64,000 bases of DNA from Bacteroides sp. (lineage in GTDB: Bacteria; Bacteroidota; Bacteroidia; Bacteroidales; Bacteroidaceae), in contig DXWV01000055.1 of the NCBI GenBank assembly GCA_019416685.1, positions 62,001 to 126,000 on the forward strand. The letters are read 5' to 3'. Of this stretch, positions 43,388-52,328 are shown one piece after another. Positions within the stretch are counted from its first letter, which is position 1. The number at the start of each line of letters is the position of its first letter. The notes below the pieces were generated by a model, which worked only from the letters and a program-made list of their open reading frames with translations, searched no databases and was not told the origin of the DNA. A program made the translations under genes and the position numbers.

Positions 43388-46300
43388 TTATTCCGGATTC
43401 AGATCATCATTTAGTGATATCTTACCACCTTCACGATGTTTCATCACAAACTCCGATGGTGAATACCCATACACCAGTTTGAAACTGTTTGAGAAATAAG
43501 CATGGCTATTAAAGCCGGTAAGTACGGAAATCTCCGATACGGTATAGTCTGATTCCACCAACAACTTAGCAGCTATTTCCAGCCGCTTGTTACGAATCAA
43601 TTCGGTTGGAGAAAGTTCTGTAATAGCTTTTAGCTTCCTATACAGATTGGCGCGGCTCAACCCGATCTCTTTACTCAGCAAGTCTATATTCAGATTGGGA
43701 TTAGCAATGTTTTTCTCTATAATCTCAAAGAACTTTTGTGTGAAACGATCATCGGTAGAGACTATCTCGATGCCCAATGCTTCGGGAGAGAATTTTTTAC
43801 CATAGAGTTTCTTTAGTTTCTCACGCGCTTCAAGCAGATTATTGATGCGGCAGAGCAAAACATCCATATTAAATGGTTTGACAATATAATCATCGGCGCC
43901 TACAGAGAAACCTTCCTTTATATGTACAACCATCGATTTGGCAGTCATCAGTACAACCGGAATATGACCGACACGCAGGTCTTTCTTCACCAGTGTACAA
44001 AGTTCAAGACCATCCATACGGGGCATCATAATATCACTGAGAATGAGGTCGGGATATTTGTCCACACAGATGTTAAAGGCATCTTCACCATTGTCTGCCT
44101 CAAGCACATAATAATAAGGTTCGAGACACTCCTTTACATAATTACGCACTTCATTGTTATCTTCTACCAGCAGGATAGTCCATTTCTTCCCGGCATTCAT
44201 CAGAGGAAGTTTAGCCGTAGGTGGAATTACATCTTCCACAATACGTTCTTCTTCCTCCGTCACAAAACAAGATTCATCATATACGGCTTTGCTAACCGGA
44301 ATGATTACTTCAAATATAGTTCCGTGAGGTTCATTGGAGGCTACCTCAATAATGCCATGGTGCAAACTGACAATAGATTGCGTCAAGCTAAGCCCAATAC
44401 CGGTTCCTACATTATTTTCTTTATTTACTCCCACCTGATAGAAAGGAGTGAATATGTTCCTTATCTCATCCGCAGGGATTCCTTTACCGGTATCTGTCAC
44501 CAGCAGACGTATCATATTTGTATCAGCAGGAAGCTCTCCCAGCTTCTCTTGCTGTCGGAATGACAGCTCACCATAGGGTATTGCCCTCAAATCAAGTGAA
44601 ACCTCTCCCCCGCTATTGGTAAATTTAAAGGCATTGGAAAGAAGATTGAAAACGACCTTCTCAAACAGAGATTTATCAAACCAGACACTCAGACGCTCTT
44701 CATTCTTATCAAATAAAAAGTTGATATTCTTATTAATAGCTATCTGATTGAAAGCACAACAAATTTCCAGTATAAAAGACCGGATATTACTCTTGGTAAG
44801 CCGAAGCTGCATCTTGCCATCCTGATTCTTCCGAAGATCCATAAGCTGATTGACTAACAATAACAATCGTTGTGCATTACTGAATATCAGACTAAGTTTA
44901 TTTTTCACCCCTGCACTGAAATCCGCCATTTGCATCAACTCCTGCAGAGGGGCTATAATCAATGTTAACGGGGTACGCAATTCGTGAGAGAAGTTGGTAA
45001 ACAAGCGTAGCTTGGTTTGATGAAACTCTTCAAGTTGAAGCTTTTCTTTCTGCTTAAATACCAATTCCCGTTCCAACTTCTGCTTATTGAGAATATAATA
45101 CATGATAATCGTAAACATAGACAAGAAGAGAACAACGTAAAACAGATAAGCATACCACGTTTTCCATAAAGGAGGGGTAATGATGATACAAAGTTTCTTT
45201 ACAGATTCATTCCATATTCCGTCATTATTGGCTCCTTTTACTTCAAAGATATAAGTTCCCGGACTCAGATTGGTATAATAAGCTTCTTTACGGTTACCAA
45301 TATAATTCCACTCTTTATCATGCCCGTCAAGGAAAATGGCATATTGGTTCTGTTCCGGAAAGATATAATTGAGTGCACAGTAGCTGATGGATATATTATT
45401 CTGGTTGTATTTCAACCTGATTTCTTCAGTATCATCGAGAATGGAAGTAAGTATGCCGCTTTCTCCCGGTTTCACCTCTTCATTATTGACCACCAATCCG
45501 GTAAGTACAAGTGGCGGGATATAAGAATTTTGCTGTAATTCACTGGGTGTAAATGTAACGAAACCATTATTCCCGCTAAAACAAATATCTCCGTTAGGAA
45601 GCATGGTGCCGCTATGAGGAGTAAACTCTTGTATGGCAACTCCATTGAATATGTTATAGTTGGCACACTCTTTCGTTTTGATATTATAGCGTGAAATTCC
45701 GTTACTGGTACTGATCCAGAGATTGTGTTTATCATCGGGAACAATGGCACAAACATCATTCTCGGCTAGTCCCGATTTCTGAGTAACCGTACTGATGATT
45801 CCTTTCTTCTCGTCATAAAGTGCAAGTCCTCCCCCAAACATTCCAATCCAGATATTCCCCGAAGCATCGCGAACAATACTGGTGATATAGTTATTCTGCA
45901 AACGTTGGTTTCCGGACTCCCCATCCATACTATAATAAGTCATTTCCTGCTTCACCTCATCATATTTCACCAACCCATCATTGCGGGTTCCAACAAGCAG
46001 GACTCCTGGTCTCAATTCCATCAAACAACGTACACTCCTCACTCTTTGAGGGGGAAGAGTATCATTGGCCAACTTAAAACTATTCTGTACGCTCTTGTCT
46101 TTTCCCAGCTTAATCAACCCCACATCCGGACTGGCAGCTCCCAACCAAAGATCACCGTTTGATGCCCTTAAAATAGAATAAATAGACATTACCTCCTTAA
46201 ACTGATAATAAAGCGAGTACTTCTTTGTGCGGATATTAAACTGATAAATACCACCACGATTGGTTCCACACCACAAAATATCCCCCTCCAACATCAGGCC

Positions 46301-47530
46301 CTTCACTATATTCTGGCTATGTTGCAACTGAACGGAATCTTTGATCGGGTAATACTGATACCTGCGTGTAGGCAAATTATAATCGAGTATTCCCCGTCCT
46401 TCTGTTGCCATATACAGACAACCTGTAGGCATACAAACCATCGTACCATAAATGCCGAACATGGCATCAAAGACAGTTGTAGGATCATGAAAAACAAAAC
46501 GATTGTTATACTTACTACTATAATTAATACCTCCGGCATAAGTGCCTACCCATACAATATTGCTTCTGTCCACAAAAAGCGAATAGATGGAGAAATGGCT
46601 GAGATTGCCTTGTTCCAAAGAAGCATTAGAGTGCAACAACTTGGAGTTATTGTGCAGGTCAATAGTATAAAGCCCGTCAAAAGTACCGACAAGCAGAGTG
46701 CCTTGAAGTTCAGCGATGCAACGGATACTATTGTTGGAAAGTGCGCTGTTGTCTTTGGTATAAGTCACGATGGTCTCGCTATCTATATCAAGTTTGAATA
46801 ATCCGTTGTAAGTAGCTCCGCCCCAAATCTGTCCTTTGGAATCTTCAAAAATTGTAGCAACGTTGTTACTGGGCAGAATCCCCAGCCTGTCTTTACTATT
46901 GGCCGTAAAATGCTTTAGTGTCTTCATGTTCATGTCGCAGACAAAGACCCCTTTGTTCTTCGTACCAATCAGTATTTGTCCTCTGCTGGTTTCGTAGATA
47001 TCGGCTATCAGTTCTTTCTTAATCTGACCGTTCAGTTCAATCACCTGGAACATATCCATATCATTAATATACAGGAACATTCCTTCGGCTGTACCCACCC
47101 ATAAGCGATTGCGCGAGTCGACCAGTAAAGCACGAATTGAACTATTGTAAAGCAACGGATAAGCTTTAGTATTGAAAGACTTTATCTTATTGGTTTTTAA
47201 ATCGAGACGGTTTAGCCCTTTACTTGTTCCGATCCATAAATTGCCCGACTTATCTTCGGCCAACGTAGTTATATGATTATCGCTCAAACTAAGCGAATCG
47301 GTATTGCTATGTTTATACGCCACAAAACGGTTACCATCATAGCGATTCAGCCCATTACGGGTAGCACACCAAATGAACCCTTTAGAATCTTGCATAATCT
47401 TCAAAACCGAGATTTGGGAAAGACCATCTTTCAGATTCAGATTAGAGAAATAAAAATTCTCAGCTTCTTTAGCTACAAGCGCAGGTAAGATGAAAAAGCA
47501 AACTAAAAACAACAACAATCGTTTTTTCAT
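43388..47530 (-). CDS. hybrid two-component system (HTCS) regulator of the PUL
   Basis: 1380 residues. In order: signal peptide; periplasmic double propeller of Reg_prop repeats (GFIWCATRNGLNRYDG; GNLWIGTSKGLNRLD; ... about 30-690); Y_Y_Y domain (about 700-775); transmembrane helix (TWYAYLFYVVLFLSMFTIIMYYIL); HisKA with H849 in NFSHELRTPL; HATPase (GTGIGLSLTQSIV); receiver with D1166 in LSDIMMPRMDG; AraC-type HTH at the end (GLSRANLYRKLKAI; TVSEISVLTGFNSHAYFSNSFKLVYGYSPSEF). Such proteins bind a glycan fragment in the periplasm and switch on the PUL. Its own -7 box (47571-47578) lacks the regulon half-sites, so it is likely constitutive. Confidence 0.95.
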   Translation of the reverse strand: MKKRLLLFLVCFFILPALVAKEAENFYFSNLNLKDGLSQISVLKIMQDSKGFIWCATRNGLNRYDGNRFVAYKHSNTDSLSLSDNHITTLAEDKSGNLWIGTSKGLNRLDLKTNKIKSFNTKAYPLLYNSSIRALLVDSRNRLWVGTAEGMFLYINDMDMFQVIELNGQIKKELIADIYETSRGQILIGTKNKGVFVCDMNMKTLKHFTANSKDRLGILPSNNVATIFEDSKGQIWGGATYNGLFKLDIDSETIVTYTKDNSALSNNSIRCIAELQGTLLVGTFDGLYTIDLHNNSKLLHSNASLEQGNLSHFSIYSLFVDRSNIVWVGTYAGGINYSSKYNNRFVFHDPTTVFDAMFGIYGTMVCMPTGCLYMATEGRGILDYNLPTRRYQYYPIKDSVQLQHSQNIVKGLMLEGDILWCGTNRGGIYQFNIRTKKYSLYYQFKEVMSIYSILRASNGDLWLGAASPDVGLIKLGKDKSVQNSFKLANDTLPPQRVRSVRCLMELRPGVLLVGTRNDGLVKYDEVKQEMTYYSMDGESGNQRLQNNYITSIVRDASGNIWIGMFGGGLALYDEKKGIISTVTQKSGLAENDVCAIVPDDKHNLWISTSNGISRYNIKTKECANYNIFNGVAIQEFTPHSGTMLPNGDICFSGNNGFVTFTPSELQQNSYIPPLVLTGLVVNNEEVKPGESGILTSILDDTEEIRLKYNQNNISISYCALNYIFPEQNQYAIFLDGHDKEWNYIGNRKEAYYTNLSPGTYIFEVKGANNDGIWNESVKKLCIIITPPLWKTWYAYLFYVVLFLSMFTIIMYYILNKQKLERELVFKQKEKLQLEEFHQTKLRLFTNFSHELRTPLTLIIAPLQELMQMADFSAGVKNKLSLIFSNAQRLLLLVNQLMDLRKNQDGKMQLRLTKSNIRSFILEICCAFNQIAINKNINFLFDKNEERLSVWFDKSLFEKVVFNLLSNAFKFTNSGGEVSLDLRAIPYGELSFRQQEKLGELPADTNMIRLLVTDTGKGIPADEIRNIFTPFYQVGVNKENNVGTGIGLSLTQSIVSLHHGIIEVASNEPHGTIFEVIIPVSKAVYDESCFVTEEEERIVEDVIPPTAKLPLMNAGKKWTILLVEDNNEVRNYVKECLEPYYYVLEADNGEDAFNICVDKYPDLILSDIMMPRMDGLELCTLVKKDLRVGHIPVVLMTAKSMVVHIKEGFSVGADDYIVKPFNMDVLLCRINNLLEAREKLKKLYGKKFSPEALGIEIVSTDDRFTQKFFEIIEKNIANPNLNIDLLSKEIGLSRANLYRKLKAITELSPTELIRNKRLEIAAKLLVESDYTVSEISVLTGFNSHAYFSNSFKLVYGYSPSEFVMKHREGGKISLNDDLNPE

Positions 47531-47570
47531 TAGAATATCAATGTGTAATTCATACTATCATTTATCTATG

Positions 47571-47578
47571 CAAAGATA
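47571..47578 (-). promoter_or_regulatory. -7 box TATCTTTG of the HTCS gene
   Basis: A perfect TAnnTTTG box 40 nt before the HTCS start. No half-site occurs at 47605 or 47626, unlike the target promoters. Confidence 0.55.
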
Positions 47579-47610
47579 TAATATGTTACTTATGACGCAA
47601 TAGATAACAG

Positions 47611-47649
47611 AAAAAAAACAAAGCCTTCCTCTATTACCAAAGAAAGGCT
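47611..47649 (-). terminator. intrinsic terminator after GH105
   Basis: A 9-bp stem AGCCTTTCT / AGGAAGGCT (one G-U) followed by TTTGTTTTTTTT on the minus strand, 18 nt after the GH105 stop. Confidence 0.8.
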
Positions 47650-47666
47650 GTACAATCTTTTAAAGA

Positions 47667-48803
47667 TCATTTTTCAAGCAATGCAACTGCACACCACAAC
47701 AAAGGAGCGTGTGCATGCAAATCGCCCGTGATTTGCTTACGGTTCATGTAATGATTCTTATCATTCCTGATATTTGTCCCTTCGCAAACATTGGTTATCT
47801 CGTCATCTTCATTGATGTAGGTCACCAATGCAAGCCAGCCTTTACGGGCAGCAGCACCATACTCTTTCTTATCAAGCCAGCCATGTTTCACTCCCACAAT
47901 CATAGCATAGGTAAACATTGCTGTACCGGAAGTCTCTTTGTAGGAAGCCGGTTCGTCAATCAATTGGTGCCACATGCCATCCGGATCCTGATTTTGTCTG
48001 AGCGTATCCATCATCTTCTTATAAGCCTCCATTATAGTAGCACGGTCCGAATTATCTTTCGGAAGAATAGATAATAACTGAGCCATACCGGCAGCCATCC
48101 AACCGTTACCACGTGCCCAGAAGAAAGGAGCTTCGGGCGAGTGATAAAACAGTCCGTTGGGACGCTGAATCTCTTTGAGATACATCGCCATCTCACGGGC
48201 AGCACGATCAATATACTTCCGGTCACCCGTAGCACGATAGGCCTGTGACTGAATGGTAGTAATCATAAACATGTCATCAATCCAGATGCGCGTCTGCCAG
48301 GAATAGCCTTTATCGGCATACGCTTTTTGCTCGGGAGTAGCATCGGCAGGAACTTCCCACTGTGTATCGGCATATCGCATACCAAGATCATAATAGCGCT
48401 GACCGCCCTTTTTCTGAATATAGATTTCGAGAGGAACAGCTCCTACCACATTATGATCTACATGATTCATGCGGGGAAGCAACTTCTGCTCTGTAGAGAA
48501 AAGAGGTTCAAAACGATCTTTAAGTTTATCAAGTAAAGGTTCGTTTTTGGTAACTTTACCAAACCAGAGAGCACCCAACCATGCACAAGCATCGGGATAT
48601 GTTATGTAATTGGGGGCTTTCTCCGCTCTCGGATTTCCGAAACGAGTATGCGGGGTGACAATAAACTTATTAGCAATCCGATTACCTGCTTCAAGAGGAG
48701 TAGAACCTTTCGGAAATTTAGTAAGATTGTACTCTTGTGCCTGTAAAGGGAAAGTCATCAGGCAAGTGCCTGCCAAAAGGAAAAGAATTTGTTTGTATTT
48801 CAT
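47667..48803 (-). CDS. GH105 unsaturated uronyl hydrolase, single-domain
   Basis: 378 residues, secreted (signal to LQAQE). It is of a different subgroup from the two GH105 proteins at 28-33 kb: GYSWQTRIWIDDMFMITTIQSQAYRATGD with the conserved Asp, EAPFFWARGNGWMAAGMAQLLSILP, and ETSGTAMFTYAMIVGVKHG. It hydrolyses 4,5-unsaturated uronyl ends left by lyases. It is a single-gene transcript from a strong regulon promoter and is divergent from the jelly-roll putative lyase. Confidence 0.9.
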   Translation of the reverse strand: MKYKQILFLLAGTCLMTFPLQAQEYNLTKFPKGSTPLEAGNRIANKFIVTPHTRFGNPRAEKAPNYITYPDACAWLGALWFGKVTKNEPLLDKLKDRFEPLFSTEQKLLPRMNHVDHNVVGAVPLEIYIQKKGGQRYYDLGMRYADTQWEVPADATPEQKAYADKGYSWQTRIWIDDMFMITTIQSQAYRATGDRKYIDRAAREMAMYLKEIQRPNGLFYHSPEAPFFWARGNGWMAAGMAQLLSILPKDNSDRATIMEAYKKMMDTLRQNQDPDGMWHQLIDEPASYKETSGTAMFTYAMIVGVKHGWLDKKEYGAAARKGWLALVTYINEDDEITNVCEGTNIRNDKNHYMNRKQITGDLHAHAPLLWCAVALLEK

Positions 48804-48829
48804 AATATAAGTATTTTGTATTATTGTGA

Positions 48830-48895
48830 CAAATGTAAGGGATAATCGTTCAAACGGCTTGAACTATTGTATCAATCGTTATCAATATTATCCCG
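48830..48895 (-). promoter_or_regulatory. regulon promoter module, GH105 / divergent lyase
   Basis: -7 box TACATTTG (48830-48837, minus), half-sites CTATTGTATCA (48864-48874) and ATATTATCCCG (48885-48895). The divergent lyase promoter begins 39 bp away, so one bound regulator might serve both directions. Confidence 0.72.
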
Positions 48896-48933
48896 AAGCG
48901 TGTCAACCTGAAATAACGGAAAGAATAAAGAGA

Positions 48934-48941
48934 TATATTTG
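48934..48941 (+). promoter_or_regulatory. -7 box TATATTTG of the jelly-roll lyase gene
   Basis: A perfect TAnnTTTG box 32 nt before the ATG at 48974. Half-sites in the plus-strand orientation are not found at the standard distance; TGAAATAA at 48909-48916 is a partial match only. Confidence 0.55.
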
Positions 48942-48973
48942 CATCATTAATTATCTTATATGAATAGAATATT

Positions 48974-49936
48974 ATGAAGAAGCAATCACTTATTTATCCA
49001 CTTGTGGCAGCATGTATGTACTTTACTCCCAGCCTATCCTGCCATGCCGGAAAGGTTTTCAATAACTCCGTTCCGGAAAAGGATTCCATCGTTTATACTT
49101 TACAAGGAAGTATGCAAGCCGATAAGGACCTTATTGGCAAAGATTACAATGCCATTCATCAATATATGCGTCGGTTAGGATGGGATTACAGCGAACATCC
49201 CAACTCTTCACCCAAAGACCATCACACAGGAATACATGCCGAGGTTGTATATGACGATATACTGAAACAATATGTTTTCAAATTTACCAACCACGCAGGA
49301 GAATTCCTCGACGGTGACCGCGGATCACTGAAAGACCGCCAACGCAATGAAATGAAAAGCCAGACTTCGCCCGCATGGCAAAAACTAAACGGTAACTGGG
49401 ATGAATGGCAACAGCTGAAATGGAAATTCAAAATACCGAAAGGATTCCGTCCTTCAACTTCATTCTGCCATATCCACCAGCTCAAAGCACAAGAAGGTAA
49501 TAACGGGGCACCTCTTATCACCATCACACCGCGTTGCGATGCAGACGGTAGTAACCGCCGGATACAGGTCATTCATACAGGTGACACAAGGGCAAGCTCC
49601 AAAGGAATCCTTATTGACAATATCTCTCTCAAAGAGTTTGAAGATGAATGGGTACAGGTAGAGACTGAAATGCACTATACAGACCACGGTTCCTTTCGTA
49701 TAAAAATTACCCGTATCAGTGACGGAAAAGTACTGATAAATCAATTTTTTGATGATGTCGATCTCTGGCGTAGCGGAGCAACCAATATCCGCAATAAGTT
49801 TGGTATCTACCGTAGTCTGGGAGGCAAAATGGAAAGTTCTGATGACCGACCTAAAAACGGTATCAAGGACGAACATCTCTACTTGGGTGACTTTCAGGTA
49901 TACGAACGTTTGCCGTACGGAAAAACACGTAAGTAG
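48974..49936 (+). CDS. secreted jelly-roll polysaccharide-lyase-like protein
   Basis: 320 residues with a signal peptide (to about SLSCHAGK). It is the only PUL gene on the plus strand. It lacks BACON domains but otherwise parallels the C-terminal half of the 13397-14926 protein. Candidate active-site motifs of the alginate-lyase-2-type jelly roll are R124 and E126 (QRNEM), H166/H168/Q169 (FCHIHQ), and K275 to Y279 (NKFGIY). GDRGSLKDRQ and WKFKIPKGFRPSTSF are shared with the paralogue. A periplasmic or secreted lyase on a polyuronate is likely; the CAZy family is not one I can name. Confidence 0.75.
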   Translation: MKKQSLIYPLVAACMYFTPSLSCHAGKVFNNSVPEKDSIVYTLQGSMQADKDLIGKDYNAIHQYMRRLGWDYSEHPNSSPKDHHTGIHAEVVYDDILKQYVFKFTNHAGEFLDGDRGSLKDRQRNEMKSQTSPAWQKLNGNWDEWQQLKWKFKIPKGFRPSTSFCHIHQLKAQEGNNGAPLITITPRCDADGSNRRIQVIHTGDTRASSKGILIDNISLKEFEDEWVQVETEMHYTDHGSFRIKITRISDGKVLINQFFDDVDLWRSGATNIRNKFGIYRSLGGKMESSDDRPKNGIKDEHLYLGDFQVYERLPYGKTRK

Positions 49937-50086
49937 CAAAAGCAGAAAGAAAAGAATAATAGTAATTACCACTTTTCAAAAGCAAAAGGATAAAAATATC
50001 AAAGATCGGCTAACAAGCCTTTCTGCATAAAACAGCCATCTGAGAAAATTTTACAAGAAAAAATCGCATAAATATTCATATAAATA

Positions 50087-50129
50087 AACTTTTCCGGTAA
50101 GGTATGCACATTTTCTTACCGAAAAAGTT
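50087..50129 (+). terminator. hairpin downstream of the jelly-roll lyase gene
   Basis: Arms AACTTTTCCGGTAAG (50087-50101) and CTTACCGAAAAAGTT (50115-50129), 15 bp with one mismatch, then a T-rich stretch. It is 150 nt after the stop codon. Confidence 0.6.
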
Positions 50130-50146
50130 TGTTTTTGTCGGTAGGA

Positions 50147-50256
50147 TACGATGCATTTGCTACAGGGAAACGATGTGTTCGACACCGAGGAATGACATGT
50201 TCGGCTCCGGGGAATGACATGTTCGGCTCCGGGGAATGACATGTTCAGCTCCGGGG
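50147..50256. repeat. 22-bp tandem repeat, five units
   Basis: Three almost identical units AATGACATGTTCGGCTCCGGGG start at 50191, 50213 and 50235 (one base differs in the third), preceded by a related unit at 50169 and a worn one at 50147. GC-rich in an AT-rich gap between converging genes. Minisatellite or protein-site array; no gene contains it. Confidence 0.8.
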
Positions 50257-50659
50257 AAGCTTTTGAATGCTATTATAGATCTATCAGGGTACCGAAAAGA
50301 GACAAAAAGAAAGTAGCAGAACAAACCCAGTATCAACTATCTACAATCATAAAGATAGTTACAAAAAAGAAAGCATTTCATTCTAACACCGAAATAATCC
50401 AAGTACAAACTTTATGCGTTCTCACAACGCATCTACAATGCCTTCAATTCTGTAAACCAGAGTTCTGCTCTGCTACAACGTTATAAAAAGGGTATAGAAA
50501 ATACATTTTGTCAGTTTGTCAATTCTCCCGTTGCTTCTGTTGGAATGTTTATTGGATAGTAAATGCTGTTTCACCACAGAGTACACAAAAACACAGAGAA
50601 TTCCATATTCAATTGTAAAAGCAATACACTGTAACCCCTGTATACTATGTGGTAAGTTT
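50257..50659. other. non-coding gap before the beta-helix gene end
   Basis: About 400 bp without a supported gene. TTTCACCACAGAGTACAC near 50570 resembles the left arm of the large inverted repeat at 56920, so this may be half of the same intergenic element. Confidence 0.45.
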
Positions 50660-52219
50660 TTATTTAGTCAATATCCATAAGTCTGCTTCCTTCTGTCTTG
50701 CCATAAGCTGAGCCACATACAAAGAGCGAGGGAAAATATTAATCTCATTCTGCCCTTCCCAGATACCTTCCGGACGGTCTTTGAAATGTCCGGGCACTTT
50801 CTCTCCCTTCGTTCCGATACTATAATTGTTTCCGGAAACCCAGGGATTCTGTATAGCAGCACGGCGTACCCGGCAGTTCCATAAGACTTGTGTGACGCCG
50901 GCCCAACCATGTCCGCTTCCCATCTGTCCCCGGTCCTGAACATTAATTTCTCCATCGGTGATAATATTGTCATAAAGAGTACCCACCGCCCAACGGTGAT
51001 GCGGACCTATATCTGCAAATGTCTGGGAAGCGGAACAATTATAGAACACATTCGGACCGCAAACACGCGCCCCGGTCACATAGTCATGACGCCCTTCGGA
51101 ACTCTGACAATTCATGAAAAGATTCTGCTGCCCCCAATTATTAAAACCATAACGGAAACCACCCGTAATAAGTGATTTTGCTTCAAGACAACGGCTGTTA
51201 GAAACCGTTACATTCTTAGCCATCGCCTCACAACTAACAGCTGCATATCCCAGATACCGACAAGTAATATCACGCGCCCAGCAGTTTTCTACTTTATCAA
51301 ACTCCACACCGATCCAACCATGCTGATTATCCTCATAGTTTTCAAACTCAGACTCAAGACAAAGATTGCTGACTCCTACCTCACTGATACGTCCCTCAAA
51401 TGTATACTTATAAATCTCACCACCACCATATTTGACATCCATCTGCATCACAACAGGATTATCAATATAAATACGGTCGCCTTCTACTTTGGTTATCTCA
51501 CGTTCAAAAGCAAGATTATACTCTTCGGGAGTCCATTGACGGGTACCTTTACGTTCTACAATCTGATCCATTTTAAGATCGTGTATCCACTGTGAAGTAC
51601 CGGGGCGATAAAGCATAATGCGATCTCCCGGATGGAAACCTTTACCCGAAGAAACCCGGAAAGAATGGGTACCAACAGGAACGAATGTATCTGTAATCTT
51701 GACCCGTGTACCCGGCACTTCTTTCGCTCTTCCCGTACCAGATACTTTTATTAACGAATACCGCTTCTTCCCTGTAGCCAGAAGACGGGTTTCATTTACA
51801 TTTTCTCCCTCTCCCTGTAATACGACACCACTGGCAGTAATACAAATACTCTCAGAAATTTTATAAACACCACGTTTCAGTAAAACCGTCCCCCGGTGTC
51901 CATCCTTATCGGGTTTCATTTGCGAAACTTTATCAATAGCCTTCTGAATAACGTTATGACTATCTCCGTTCGCTACCGGTGAAACGATTATTGTTGCCGG
52001 ATAAACCGGAATACTCTTATCTCCATGATGATAACCTACACGGCTGAAATCGGGAATTGTATTTCCTTCTTTATCGGGATAATATGTAAGTTCTCCCGCA
52101 TCGGTTATTTTTACCAGACTAGATTGCCAGGCAGGCGGGAGCTTGGTTTGTGCCAATGCCCCTGTAGCAAAGAGAACAATAAAGGCCCCTCCACAAATTA
52201 GGTTCTGCAATTTATTCAT
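50660..52219 (-). CDS. secreted parallel beta-helix protein, lyase candidate (DUF4955-like)
   Basis: 519 residues with a signal peptide (to GALAQT). DGHRGTVLLKRGVYKISESICITASGVVLQGEG is the standard opening of a pectate-lyase-3-type helix, and later rungs are clear (VENCWARDITCRYLGYAAVSCEAMAKNVTVSNSRC; LFMNCQSSEGRHDYVTGARVCGPNVFYNCSAS). Conserved polar positions near GRHDYVTG and DIGPHHRWAVG could be catalytic. It belongs to a group of large Bacteroidota beta-helix proteins found in PULs. It follows the GH2 gene by 109 nt with a hairpin between, so it is probably the tail of the GH88-GH2 operon. Confidence 0.7.
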   Translation of the reverse strand: MNKLQNLICGGAFIVLFATGALAQTKLPPAWQSSLVKITDAGELTYYPDKEGNTIPDFSRVGYHHGDKSIPVYPATIIVSPVANGDSHNVIQKAIDKVSQMKPDKDGHRGTVLLKRGVYKISESICITASGVVLQGEGENVNETRLLATGKKRYSLIKVSGTGRAKEVPGTRVKITDTFVPVGTHSFRVSSGKGFHPGDRIMLYRPGTSQWIHDLKMDQIVERKGTRQWTPEEYNLAFEREITKVEGDRIYIDNPVVMQMDVKYGGGEIYKYTFEGRISEVGVSNLCLESEFENYEDNQHGWIGVEFDKVENCWARDITCRYLGYAAVSCEAMAKNVTVSNSRCLEAKSLITGGFRYGFNNWGQQNLFMNCQSSEGRHDYVTGARVCGPNVFYNCSASQTFADIGPHHRWAVGTLYDNIITDGEINVQDRGQMGSGHGWAGVTQVLWNCRVRRAAIQNPWVSGNNYSIGTKGEKVPGHFKDRPEGIWEGQNEINIFPRSLYVAQLMARQKEADLWILTK

Positions 52220-52258
52220 GATTGATAGTTATTTTAATATGCAAATTAATAATGTACC

Positions 52259-52322
52259 AATATGCCAATGTGCTAATCGGCTGCGCTGTAATGCCGCAAG
52301 GCAATATACACATTGGCATATT
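52259..52322 (-). terminator. long hairpin between GH2 and beta-helix genes
   Basis: A 14-bp perfect stem AATATGCCAATGTG / CACATTGGCATATT around a 36-nt loop that itself has complementary GC segments. No T-run; more likely an attenuator or processing site than a full stop. Confidence 0.55.
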
Positions 52323-52328
52323 ATTTAA

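Noticed and set aside
48897..48919. Regulon half-sites in the orientation of the plus-strand lyase gene
   Set aside because: TGAAATAACGG at 48909 matches the core, but it has no partner at 21 bp and is at the wrong distance from the -7 box, so I do not count it as an eighth module.
50147..50256. CRISPR-like array at the 22-bp repeat
   Set aside because: Units are directly joined without spacers, so it is a simple tandem repeat.
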